Part shown: positions 1 to 11,820 of the stretch, piece by piece
Position numbering within the stretch: the first letter of the stretch is position 1
Layout of the letters: every line of letters begins with the position of its first letter
Assembly: GCF_051020985.1 (NCBI RefSeq)
Contig: NC_135003.1
Location: 12,827,501 to 12,891,500, forward strand
Length of the DNA stretch: 64,000 nt
Direction of reading: 5' to 3'
Origin: Nomia melanderi
Taxonomy: Eukaryota; Arthropoda; Insecta; Hymenoptera; Halictidae
Made by a program: the position numbers and the translations under genes
Notes under the pieces: model-generated
What the model was told of the DNA's origin: nothing
The model's input: only the letters and a program-made list of their open reading frames with translations
Database searches by the model: none

Positions 1-1552
1 ATTTGCATAAGAATTCACGGTATAATTAGAAATTCTAATTGGTTTATAGAAGAGGAATCTGGTTGCTTGTTATTTTCATGGATTTTTGTGATTCCTTCGC
101 GTTGTTCTCGTCGCCAAGTACCATTCAATGACAAAAACTAAATTTTTATATCTAATATTATGCAACAACGATAGGAAACTGTTCCAGAATATTAATTTTT
201 TAATTTGCTTCGAATATGAACGTCTTTATGACATTCTTAATTACAATGTAAGAAAGTTAAAACCAAGGTTTGATTGGTACGACAGATTTAGTGTTGAAAG
301 ATCATTAAATAATTGTGCACAGGCAAATTTTTCAGCAAGTGGAAAGAAATCTTTGAGATGATGGAAGCATTTTGCATTTACTTACTCTTCGACAGAATTT
401 CACGTGTCACTGCGTTAGAACGTGAATATTTTTCCAGGAAGTATGTACAGTGTAAATTATTGGAGATTCTTACCTGCAACATAAAACGTTCAATTGCATA
501 AGTATCCTAAGAATTTAGTAGAAAGTCCAATTAGTTATAATATTTTTATACTTTTACTTAATATTGCATTCCATCTGTAGGATAAATGAAATGTGTAACT
601 GTAATTATTATGTAACATATCGCAAATTTATTATGTTATATTTCACGAAATACTGAATTTCGAATCCCCTAAATTACACACTTTATTCAAAGCTTTCTAA
701 AACATTTAATAACTTTTTATTTTAATTCTGATAACGTCTCTTTAATTCAGACTAACGTTTAGTAATGTTCCAAAAAATCATTACTTCAAATAAACACACA
801 AAATTGTTCAAAATATTAAAAACCGTTGCACGGATTTGTCGACACCAATTACAATTTACTGCACTTGCTAATGGTCATTCGATGAAAAATCTTTTCCAAC
901 TTCATTTTGGATTAAATACACAAAATATTCCAATACTGCAGATGACTATTAAAATTTCAATTCCTATCGTCGTTCTCATAGTTCGTTATTGTAAGCTAAA
1001 ATCACAAAAACAGGAATAAAATTGTCGAATAACCTGTTCACTATTATAGTAAAAAGATAACTAAATATTACTGATATCACGATTGCCCAATTAAGCATAG
1101 ATGGTCCACATAACGTTCCTTTTCTTTGTTAATTAAGGTTTACCGACAGTTCGAAATTCACCTAACAAGCGGGCAATAAGAGATAATTTCTTATTGGAAC
1201 CATCAAATGCCCGTAACGAAAGCGGAAATAATTAATTAGTCGACTGCGGGAGTAATTAATGTGTTCCCGGAGTTTGATGGAAGACCGAAAAAGGAAAGGC
1301 TAGGCGCGGCCTTGGCGAGACGAAAGTTCGTGCTGCCACATTTCGAGTATCATTGCCGCTGACAGATTCATTGAATCAATTGAAATCGAATCGCTCGAAC
1401 CACGCTAGCCAATTACACATTCATTCATTCATTACAACGACCAAGGCCGATCGAACCGGGAACGTAAATGTATTGCCTTGTTGGAGGTTTGTCCGTTCCA
1501 ATACTAACGTATATGGCCACGTGAATAACATTGTGGATGAAACATTTAATTG
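1..1552. other. No gene seen: AT-rich, with a small GC block near 1240-1340
   Basis: Open frames here are short and AT-driven. A minus-strand donor-like TTGCAG followed by GTAAGA sits at 473/474 but has no coding frame beside it. Confidence 0.5.
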
Positions 1553-2115
1553 ATTACCGAGAATTTTTCAGCGGCCTTATTAATAGGTGCTTCGCGCTTC
1601 AATTGATTTAGAACTTCGATTCTTCAAAGTCAACGATAACAAGGCAATTGGACTCGAGTGAATATTTTCCATTCAATCGAGAACACGGCCAATTTACGTT
1701 TATAGAGTTGTATTAATTACTGAAAATTTGTTAACAGATTTATTAAGGGATGATTCAAACTTAAATTGGTTTAGAAGTTCGATTCTTCAACGTCAACGAT
1801 ACCAATGCAATTGGATTTGAGTGAATATTTTACTTTCAATTGAGAACACAGCCAATTTGTGTTTATAGAGTTGTATTAATTACTGAAAATTTGTTAACAG
1901 ATTTATTAAGGGATGATTCAAACTTGAATTGGTTTAGAAGTTCGATTCTTCAACGTCAACGATACCAATACAATTGGACTTGAGTGAATATTTTCCTTTC
2001 AATTGAGAACACAGCCAATTTGTGTTTATACAGTTGTATTAATTACTGAGAATTTTCCAACAGATTTGTTAAGGGATAATTCAAATTTAAATTGGTTTAG
2101 AAATTCGATTACATA
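1553..2115. repeat. 163-bp tandem repeat, about 3.5 copies
   Basis: The phrase GTTTATAGAGTTGTATTAAT recurs at 1698, 1861 and (with one change) 2024, exactly 163 bases apart. Shared internal landmarks are AACAGATTTATTAAGGGATG, GGTTTAGAAGTTCGATTCTT and GAATATTTT. The first, partial copy (from about 1553) is the most diverged. Confidence 0.9.
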
Positions 2116-2559
2116 TTTGAATAAGATTAATGTGAATAATTGTCTATCGATTGAAAATGTTACAGGATATTTATATTTCTTATCAATGACCATCAACTTC
2201 GAAATAAAAATGAAAACGACCAATTTCCATTCTAATTAATATTACACTTACTTCTTAATAAAAATAAATATCTACAATTAAACCCATACACTCCACGATA
2301 ACCGACTTGAATGTAGAACGAAGCAATGAGTCCGGAAAAATCAGACTTTAACGTTAATCCCAGAATAAACCTATAATTTCACGATTTCTAATGAGATAAA
2401 TCGCTTAAATTTACTAATTTCTGAAAATCTCATTTAATTCGTGACATATAAATCGAATTAAGAATTCTAATAACACGATCAATAAACCAAATACCGTACG
2501 AAAATAAATTTAAGTGAAAGCAGTCCGAATTAATGTAGTTCTACGATTTCTTTTATATT

Positions 2560-2830
2560 GAATAAAATAACTAATAATAATTTAACAAGATTATTAAATG
2601 GGATTAACAAAAACATCAAATAAGGTTAATAAACTCTTAAATGAGGGTAATAAAAATTATCACGTGAGATTAATATGTTAAATACGATTAATAAAAAATA
2701 TTAAACAGGATTAATAAAGATTATTAAGTAATACAGACTAAGTACGATTAACACGAATTATTAAAAAAGACAAATTAAATACGATTAATTCACATCGTTA
2801 AATAAGAAAAAATAACTAACATTCTCAGAG
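2560..2830. repeat. Degenerate AT-rich short tandem repeat around GATTAATAAA
   Basis: Variants of TTAAATACGATTAATAAAAA recur about seven times with variable spacing. The region is almost purely A/T apart from scattered G. Confidence 0.55.
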
Positions 2831-3061
2831 ACAATAAATAACCTTTACAGTGCCAACATCGTTCACAGCGACGTTAAAAATTTCTGCAAATAACACGGCC
2901 ACCGAAAGATGAAAATGTTTACCATACTTTGTAATCGTTTTAGCACATTGATATAAATAGTACGATTCTTACAGATATTTTCCATAAGCTAAACATTTCC
3001 CGGTAAAATTGCATGGAATTTTTCGGAAGAATTTTAGTAATTCCAAACGGCACTCGAAGGA

Positions 3062-3304
3062 TTAACACGTTGAATGCCGCACGATTCTACAGAACGAAAT
3101 GCACAAAATGGAAGAAACATAATATCGAATCGCTCGATTGATTTGCATTATTATCATTGCATGTCGATCTACCCAAATGTCACCGCATTAGGTAGCATTG
3201 TAACGTAGAAATGTTTCCAGATAATCATCGTTTAATCGACTGAACCGCAACAATTCGATTCAGTTCGGGGTCACCGGTGACCACCATGGCATTCGACGTG
3301 TTAA
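3062..3304. mobile_element. TTAA MITE, ACACGTTGAATGCC family
   Basis: The element starts TTAACACGTTGAATGCCGC and ends GGCATTCGACGTGTTAA, imperfect terminal inverted repeats flanked by TTAA. A GGTCACCGGTGACC palindrome sits just inside the right end. There is no transposase frame. TTAA duplications are typical of piggyBac-superfamily elements. Confidence 0.75.
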
Positions 3305-4539
3305 TAAAAATTCAATAAGACCAATAAAATAATCGAATAATCCGCGGCTTCGCAGTTTCGCTAATTGAATTACCCGCCGTCCGCGATAACGGTGATCCGA
3401 CGTTCGTCCCTGGAAAAATCAGAAGTGTGGAAAGGCCGTGTTATTAACGCGCAACCTCATCGTTCTTGCGAAACGCAACAGGCATCGGATGCAAGGATAC
3501 GCGAACGTTTATGCAGTCCATTGAATTTGAACCCGACTATACGTCTACATACGTGTATGTAAATGGTAGGCAGTAACTAACGTATTTATACGAACTGGAC
3601 AGCCTTGCACGGCGAAGTATCGTTGTCACAAATGCCAGCGTGTCCATATGCCTACGGGCGCCAGAATGGGAAACGGAAAACCGTAAGGGGAGAAAAAACC
3701 GGGCGAGCAGAATAAGCCTGGATAAAGGAAACGAGTCTAGTTTCATACGCGAGTATTTCGCTTCGCAGCTTCCAGTCGATCGCGAATGAAAAGCGAACAG
3801 GAGGATTTTCGAACTGGTTCCTCGAAACTTTCCAATTTTCGCGCGGAACGCCATGGAGATTCCTCGGAAACTCCGCGGCGACTGCGAATCGAGGGACGAT
3901 TTTAACAGCGACGTTAAACGCGCCGAGAAAAACTCCGCTCAAGAAATATAAATCAAGGATTATTTTATGGGGAAGTTTTATTGCCGAGACCGAGGTGAGG
4001 AAGATTTAAGTAGATTTTTATCGCGAGCGTGCGCGCGCGCTCGGAGATATATTTGTCGGAGATGAAATAGTGGACGTTACGATTAACCGTGTCCCGCGTT
4101 CGATGGGAAATTAATTAGTTGCGAGGAGAGGGAATGACGAGGGTGTGCTTTCCCTATTAATTAAGTGGCGTACCTCTTTCGGTGGTTTTGCATAATTTTA
4201 TGGTGTCGCGTGGAGGGTGGTTTTTAGCCGACCGTGCGTCTTGCGAGAGGAGAGATGTACGGTGCAGGGCGAAGTCGTAATGGGTTGTGTTACTTTACTC
4301 ACTCCGGGCTCGTAACCTTCGTGCGGCTGGAGTGGGGTGGACAGTTATTATGACTGCCGGTGCGAATGCATACCTCGGATCTCTCCTTTCGAAAACTGAG
4401 ATCTTGATAAATCGTTAGAAAGGTTCGCTTTGTCTAACAGTATTTTCACTGGAATTATCGAAACGCGTTTCTCGGGGTTTTCAGTCGAGATCGTTTTCTG
4501 AGTCGTTTGTATCTGAATTTATCGGCGAAGTTTATCATT
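3305..4539. other. No gene seen: CpG-rich block
   Basis: GC-rich from 3350 to about 4400, with a short GCGC run at 4028-4041. Overlapping open frames on both strands have no splice-bounded coding signature. A plus-strand CAG followed by GTAAGTG at 4551/4552 is a lone donor-like site. Confidence 0.45.
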
Positions 4540-4990
4540 TAATGTATGCAGGTAAGTGAATTTTATAATTGTAGCAACAGTCGAAAAATCAGATGAGGAG
4601 AAATGATTCCTTATCTGATTTCTTCATGATTATTTGATTTCTTATTTGATTCAAAGTTTTAATTTGAAATCGTCTTCTAAATCGTTTACATCTTAATTTT
4701 ATAATTGTTATAACAACAGTCGAAAAATCAAATAAAGATTCATTTTTCCACATTTGCTTTTTCGACTGTTGCTACGATAGTTATAAAATTAATTTAGCTG
4801 TATTAATGAAACAGTAATAATAATTATTGATGAAACATTTAGAATATAACATGTTTGGTTATATAAAATATATTAGTTTCTTTTTTGAAATAATTTAATA
4901 TAATATAATGAAAACGTACACAGCTAAATTAATTTTCAAGCTATTATAGCAACAGTCGAAAAATTAAATGAGTAAGCATTGTTCCTCATT
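4540..4990. repeat. Cluster of direct and inverted repeats around AGCAACAGTCGAAAAAT
   Basis: Arms at about 4757-4804 and 4917-4963 are inverted copies of roughly 46 bases with a few mismatches, separated by an AT-rich loop. Two further direct copies of the core lie at about 4572 and 4712. This could be a diverged MITE or a partial array. No coding frame is credible. Confidence 0.65.
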
Positions 4991-5811
4991 TGAACATATT
5001 ACATTCTAAATATTTTATTTATATTCTAAACACGTTTGAGAACAAATTTCACTCTATTATATTAAACTTTCTCAAGTTGCCTGTATCATTTGAAAATTTT
5101 CTATCATTTTCCAGTGCATTTATAATATTTATTAGTGCATCTCTAATGCATCGGAAAGAGAAACATTATTTAAATAATAGAATGTTCTCTCCATTAGTCA
5201 ATTTTTGGTACGTAGAAGCTCAAACGTTCCTGCACCTTGAAGCAGAATAGTCTTTTAAATTATTACTCCACGGGTTTATCGTTTCCTGGCGATTAATCGT
5301 ATAGGAAACAATTGTGAATCGGTCATAAAGGAAGCCAATCAATCTCGCTATGCACGTTGGACTTAATCTCTATCCTTGCGCGGCCTGGGCGGTAGTTTGA
5401 ATACAAAGTGAACGAATTAATAATCACGCATACATCTTAATTATATTACAAAACTGACTCACCCGATAAACAACGACGAATATAGTAACCGGCCGACCTA
5501 CGCACCGTGAATGTAGTCTGGCGCTATTATAAACATGACTAATGACAAGAGACAACTGACACGGCGAGCCAGCGCTTTTCTCATAAAAGGTTAATATACA
5601 GGATCAACCAAAGACAAAAAATTCTATTACATTTTGCTGTCAACACGTCAGTCTTCGTTAAATTTCTCTGTTTGAAACATGTCCCCAGAAACAAAGGTGA
5701 CCTTTCATCACAATGAAATCTGATGAAACATCCAAACAAACCTGTCTAAATATATATGTATTATATAAATCACACGACAAATTATTTGACTAAAATATAG
5801 AATAGATTTTA

Positions 5812-5976
5812 TCAACCCTTTGCACGAAGTATTTCGTTAATACTTAACACTTCCGAACTAGAAACACGAGATTCGTTAAAGCGGACTCAACGAGAAATCG
5901 CGAGTAAATTGAGAAAAAACCATTTTATTCCACATCAATGTTAAACATAAAATTTTATAGTTTTGCAAAGGGTTAC
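5812..5976. mobile_element. Internally deleted MITE of the CCCTTTGCAC family
   Basis: The left end is CAACCCTTTGCACGAAG and the right end is TTTTGCAAAGGGTTAC. The interior resembles the full-length copy at 53094 (AAATTGAGAAA and AATTTTATAGTTTT). The flanking TTAA is mutated at both ends. Confidence 0.5.
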
Positions 5977-7655
5977 AACAAGAAAACAGAAAAACTCAAT
6001 TTTCATTCAACTTAAACACCGAAATGTCTATTATATAAATTCTCCGTTTATTATACACTCGACGAATACACACAAGCGTTCCTTCGAAGGACCATAAAAA
6101 GGTAACACGCTAAAACAATTCCCTCTCGAACTTCTCGCGCACGCAGCCTATTTCAGGGGGACAAGTCGAACAGTAACAGTCGGTGTATTATTTATATTAT
6201 AGGAAAAGCATGATATAGAGCGTAGAACTCGCGGTAACGGCGAGTTCAGCTCGTGTTCCCCTCGAAGGACGATTTCGAAATTGAAAACTATTTTCCGAGG
6301 GAATCGGTAACGCGAACTTTACGACCCCGTATCTCACGTCGGGGCGGCACGAACGGGACGCTAAGCGTATCCCGCAGGATACGCGATCGAATTTGCGGGC
6401 TTGTAATCGCCGGGCGTAGCGAACGCGGGCGGAATATGCCCGCGAAACCGCACGCTAAAAGCCCGCAGTCCACTTTATTGGAAACGCCGCGGAACAAAGA
6501 GCCCGTCCAGAAGTGAAATTTTTGCCTCGACGCAACGCGATATTCACGCGCGACTTCGGAACAGTCGCGCGAATGGAGGAGGCTACGAGCGCCGGCGGAT
6601 TCCGCGCGATTTCTAAAGCCCTTCACCACTTTCTGACTCGGCGCTTCGAAATTTTTTGGATACTTTCGGCTTATACGCGCCGCGCGGGTCGTTCGAAGCT
6701 GAGGGCACGCGAATCGGATGTCGAGGGGGAGGAATTTTAATAATATTGCGTCCTTTGGCTGCTGCGACGATGCTGATTTAAGTTTGTCGTGGATGCTCGC
6801 GGACATTCTTGGGATTCGAGCGGGGTACTCTTTTAGGGAGGGAATTTTCATAGAAGCTGAAACGAAGGGCAATATTTCATATTTTAAATGAAGAATTCGA
6901 AAGTTTTTCATCGTTTCTGATGTAGAGAAGTTTTGTTTCGATTTGTTTGGGGTTTGTTTGGGGACATTCTTGGGATTGAAGATGATTTTTGATGGCGGGG
7001 GGATGAATTTTGATTGAACTTGAAACGAAGGACAATATTTCGTACTCTGATCAAAGAATTTCTCGAGAAACTCATAGAAATTCTTGAGATTACAGAGTAT
7101 TAATGTTTCTTATGGTACTGAAAGGGAATATTGATTAAAGTCGAAACGAGGAAAAGTGTTTTACACTCAGCTTATGCAGTTTTAAAATATTTAATTGTGT
7201 TAGTTGTAGAGATGGGCGTTATTTGAACTGTTTACATTAAATATTTATGGATGTGAGTTTAATAAAAATGAGACAATTTCATCGACAGCTGAAATGGTAG
7301 AGGTGTTTCACATTTTGATCGTGCTACCTAAAAATCTTTAAAAATTTCTCTTAGTTATAGGATTGGAGTTTATTTGAATTGTTTCGATTAAATGTTGTTA
7401 GAGACAGTTCGAACGCATCGAATAACATAAAATCCAAAATGAAAATGAGATTAGACTCCGTTCAAGGTTGAAGAAAAAGTATTTCACGCTCTCATACCGA
7501 GGATAGAGACTACCATTGCGATACGAAAGCAATTAATGTATTTATGTGAAGGATAATTGGCAAGAAGCGTACAAACTTCAATTTACCAGAATTTCTATAC
7601 CTAATTCTTTTTGTAAAAGTCGAACAGCCATATTGGTACGTTCAAAAATCAACAA
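5977..7655. other. No gene seen: CpG-rich block 6100-6760, then AT-rich
   Basis: A 207-codon minus frame (6288-6911) spans the GC block. It is discussed under rejected items. The remainder is AT-rich with dispersed GAAACGAAGGACAATATTTC-type phrases. Confidence 0.45.
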
Positions 7656-7891
7656 TTAACCAGTTAACTGTGTTTGACGAGTATACTCGTCATTGAGAAG
7701 TTGCAGGATTTTGTGTCATGATGAGTATACTCGTCATGGTGAAAAGTAGTGATTATTGGCTTTTCATAGAAATTACAATTTAAATAGCCAATGGTCACTA
7801 CTTTTTACCATGACGAGTATACTCGTCATGACACAAAATCCTGCAACTTCTCCATGACGAGTATACTCGTCAGACACAGTTAACTGGTTGA
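7656..7891. mobile_element. Near-perfect palindromic MITE with four GACGAGTATACTCGTC boxes
   Basis: The whole element is an inverted repeat with arms of about 105 bases. The left end is TTAACCAGTTAACTGTGT and the right end is ACACAGTTAACTGGTTGA. The 16-base perfect palindrome GACGAGTATACTCGTC occurs at 7676-7691, 7812-7827 and 7856-7871, with a one-base variant at 7720-7735. The arms also share TGCAGGATTTTGTGTCATGA. TTAA at the left and TTGA at the right suggest a TTAA target duplication. There is no coding capacity. Confidence 0.88.
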
Positions 7892-9478
7892 GAAACACAG
7901 CGAAAATCTATAGCTTTCACTTTTAAGTTTCATTTTGTATTATCTTAATCTTGTAATTGTTTTATAAACAGAGATTCATAGTTGTAAGATAATATAAATA
8001 CACGTGGAACAAATGAAAGTAAATTCAATGTTATTAATTTCGATCAGAGATCTTGAATATTAAAATATATATATATAACACTCATAGTGCACACGTTGCT
8101 TTCGTGAAACTATCAAAATAATTCGTCCCATTAAAACGAAATCCCGGACGTAACGTTTAAGAACACTTTCTGAATAGAATTTTCATCAACGAAACGAGCA
8201 CCTCGCTTGAGTGTGCTCGTGACTGCTTAGATAGTGCAATTTTTATTCAGGAAAAAGTCTAACTTTCATATCCTGGAAAGGAAGAAAATAAGTGTAACAC
8301 TTTTCTTCCTAAGTAACGTGCGCATTTCCTAGTGTTAACGAAATCGCTTAAGAATTGCAATTATTCGCATCATCACATTTCTAGCAACGTTCGTCTCGGT
8401 TAAATATATCTACATTATAAAAGCATTTTGTTCATTGTTTGCTCGCCACGCGGGAAAGAGCACGTGAAATAGAAACATTTCTGCTTTAACGTAAAAAAGA
8501 TGTTTCAAATAAGATTAAATTCCTCAGAAAGAGAAACAAAAGGATAAACGACCGTAACTTAACATTTTCTTAAACAGGTTCCCATCTCTAAATAACAGAA
8601 ACATTCGGCTATTCCTAAAAATTCGAAAACAAATTTCCGATAATGTCCCTTGACTCTGAACATTTATATTTCAATATTTCATTACGTAACAATTCTAAAT
8701 TTCAAAAGCTTACTATTGTTACATTACGAAGATTATAAAATCTAAAACTCCACCTCAATAATATTTTAGAAACCTTCAGTATCTTAAAAAGCTCAAGAAA
8801 CATTTCAGAAATTAATTAATTTAACTAAGCTTCAAAATGAAAATCTCATCTACCATTCACATTCAATTTATATTATCACGTAATCAGTTTTATTTACGTC
8901 GTTCCACATCATTGATTTACAACACAATTGACACAGTTTATATTCCTTTCGCAATGTCGACAACAATGAAAAATATCAATGAAACCCAAGACGTTAATAA
9001 TGTCAAACTTATCTGCCGCATAACAGAGCTGTTTGCAAAACACAGGCCGCGTAACGCGAGCGCTCCCGTTCTCGGTACCCGGGAAAATTTCACCGAGTGA
9101 AACCTTGTGACGCCTCTCTGCCTTCCTGCCCGAGCATTGACGACCTCGTTAGATCAATTTGCTAACGTTTTGCACCCACAAGCCGGCCGTTATTACACCG
9201 CCGATAAATTGACGGCGTGGGTCGCGCTGAATAAACAGGAAATTAGAAACGCATTCCCGCGGCGGCGTGACGGTTTCGTTATTTTATTGGGTTCCATTGG
9301 AAAATTACCGGCCGAAATTACGCCAATAAAGACGGCGATAATTGATTTCGGATTTGCACGCGAATTTGTTCTCTCCTCCTCCCCCACCTCCTCCTCCGCC
9401 TCCATCGCGCGTTCCATTTCCGAACCGTTCAATAAAATGGATCGATAAAACAGACGGAAAACCATCTCATGGACGGAC
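7892..9478. other. No gene seen: AT-rich, with a GC block near 9040-9450
   Basis: Includes a short CTCCTCCCCCACCTCCTCCTC-like pyrimidine run near 9370-9400. No convincing exon. Confidence 0.45.
8060..8075. repeat. Short AT microsatellite
   Basis: A run of alternating AT within AAAATATATATATATAAC, followed by ordinary AT-rich sequence. Confidence 0.6.
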
Positions 9479-9712
9479 GAGTGATATTTCATCTGAACCT
9501 GTAATTCCCGCGATGTTGATACTTCATCCCGCTAATTAGCTATGATGTACTTAAACGAGCAATATTTTATCTGAATGCGTAATTTCTACGGTGTTAATGC
9601 TTCATCGGGCTAACTGGTTATTATGTAGTTAAACGAGCGATATTTTATCCGAATGCGCAATATCCGCGGCGTTAATGCTTCACGGCGTTAATTAGTTATT
9701 CTGTACATAAAA
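9479..9712. repeat. 78-bp tandem repeat, three copies
   Basis: Copies start at 9479, 9557 and 9635 (GAGTGATATTT, GAGCAATATTTT, GAGCGATATTTT), each followed by a TCTGAAC or TCYGAATGCG motif, GTAATTYC and a TTAATGCTTCA block. The copies are clearly diverged. Confidence 0.8.
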
Positions 9713-10812
9713 CTGGAACCGAACGTGTAATTTCTGAGATGTTAATGGAGTCCTCGCGGTAACGGACTTACATGGACCTTGCGTTCGAATTGTTTCCAGA
9801 ATGTGTAGGAAGAAACATGGGGAAGTTTTAACGATGCATCGGGAAAATGACGGTTTAAATGTTGGAAAAGGGTGCTGGGGTTTTTGGATGACAATTTATT
9901 GTTGGAGAGATGAGTGGAATAATAGTGAACATTTGGTTTGTTCGGCGATTTGCGGTTTCCGTGGGATTCTATGTTTGTTTTGGAACAATATTTCCTCGTA
10001 GCTCCGCTGCAGATGTTTCTTCCGCTAAACCGCTGTCCGTTTCTGTTTGTTTCTTATTGTCTTTAACAGACGTCTGAGCGCAGCCAGGCGATACGAAGAT
10101 TAGAGAGATACAACGCCATCGCAATTAGTAATCCCACGATGTAGGAACTTTACGAACAAAGCCAAGGTCTAAGTCTTCGCCTTGCCCCCACTAATTTTTA
10201 GCACAAGACCTGCTCCTTGCCGCTGTATTTTACGAACGAACGTATCTTCCTTTCTCTTATACGAAATACTCAACCGAAAGAGATGTTTACCGAAACTTTC
10301 GTGAAAATTTCAGGACAGATTTTTAATGAAATCTTTATAAAACAATAGACATCTTAACTTTTAGGTTCGCTTAGAAATTACTTGGTCAATACTAGAGATG
10401 ATTATATACTCTCAGTATAATTAATAAGATAGTTAATATTCAATTGATTTTCACGAAGGTATCGAGTTGTCATTACACAGATACGACTAACATCATAAAT
10501 TACATATTTATTCAATTTTCCAATTAAAAGGAAATTTGCAAAATCAGTATACATCACTGCATCGCGTATCCATTTCTCTATCCAGTCGACCGATTTGGCC
10601 AATAAGAGACGCAGTTATCCGAACAGATTTGTCTCCCGACGTGTTCGTGTAAACGAGGTTCTATATATTGCTCGTTTAGGCTATCAAAAAGCTACCTGCA
10701 CGAACTGCAACCGAAACGACTGATTTCAAGCTGACAAATGGCCCGATTACAAGCTAATGTGCTTTAAGTGACAGAGAGGCGGGCCGCCGACAAAATGGCG
10801 GGTCCGCAGCCT

Positions 10813-10830
10813 CGGCCCGGCCCGGCCCGG
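10813..10830. repeat. CGGCC short tandem repeat
   Basis: CGGCCCGGCCCGGCCCGG within a GC-rich block. Confidence 0.6.
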
Positions 10831-11630
10831 TTCTAATTCCGAGCCGAATGTTTTATCTAAACGCGTTAAGTGAACTCGAGAGCAGTCCTTGTATCCGAAG
10901 TGGTGGAAAAGAATATCGGTCTTGTTCTCGGCCGCGTTCATTAGTATTCCGGCCGATACATTTCTAGCGGTGGAGCGCGAGACGCGTAAAATGGGTCCCC
11001 CAATCATAATTTCATTCCGGACGCGAATACCCGAGTCTGTTCTTAAAAGCACACCACGAGAAAAACAAGCCTCCTCGGAATTTAAAGCATCGAAATATGC
11101 GGCCTTTTCTGCTCGTCCCCTTAATTGCTCCGAGCTTTCGAAAATCACGCTCCGAGCGGGGACGGGGAACGCCGTAACCCGACAGGACTCGCGCGATCGG
11201 AATTTTACGCCGGGTGTGATCAATTTTCGTATCGCCGGATTTCAGAAGGACCAGCAAAATTTTCGAACAGAACTTTATGATCGCCGCGATCGGCCTTCTT
11301 ATCGAGAAACTCGAAAAACCTGGCAGAACTCGTGTAAACGGAATTTTATCTGGCTTATAGTTAATTTTCGGAGTCCCGGGGGATCAGATAGCGTCCTAGC
11401 GAGGAGAATTTCGTCTCGTGGCCGACGAGGTTTTCGCGATACGACTCGGAAGCGAAGGAATTCCACTGAGGAGAAGTCGATGGCGATGTTCATTTGTATA
11501 TGATCGAGAGATTGAGAATTGTGGGAAATGTAACGTACTATGGGGAATTTGAAAGTTTAGCAAATTCGAATTTGAGATGTATATTGACCTCTTGCCTTAC
11601 GATTTCGTGTCAGACTGGTGGCAAAGATTT

Positions 11631-11820
11631 CCAGTATTGTTTAGCAAATATAAATGTCATTCAGTTCTTCTGAGTCCAACGAATTTTGATTGAATTTGAA
11701 ACGAAGGACAATATTTCATACTGTGTGTCACATTGTGTCACATTGTGTCAGACTCGTGCAAAGATTTCCATTATTGTTTAGCAAATATAAATGTCATTCA
11801 GTTCTTCTGAGTCCAAATGA
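11631..11820. repeat. Direct duplication of about 60 bp with a small TGTGTCACAT array between copies
   Basis: GCAAAGATTTCCAGTATTG at 11631 recurs at 11758, and about 60 bases are shared (through TTCTTCTGAGTCCAA). The spacer holds repeats of a TTGTGTCACA-type 10-mer. The spacer phrase GAAACGAAGGACAATATTTC also occurs near 7023 and, diverged, near 6859. Confidence 0.8.

Noticed and set aside
4490..4551. Ideal-looking plus-strand donor CAG/GTAAGTG
   Set aside because: No coding frame with bias ends there. GTAAGT occurs by chance several times in 64 kb.
6288..6911. 207-codon minus-strand open frame
   Set aside because: It spans a CpG-rich block with no recognisable domain, no splice borders and no GC3 bias against positions 1 and 2. 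Overlapping plus frames are also long, as expected where stop codons are rare by composition.
10889..11503. 204-codon plus-strand open frame
   Set aside because: Arginine/serine-rich, no domain, an antisense frame of 158 codons overlaps, and it ends in AT-rich sequence without donor or polyadenylation context.
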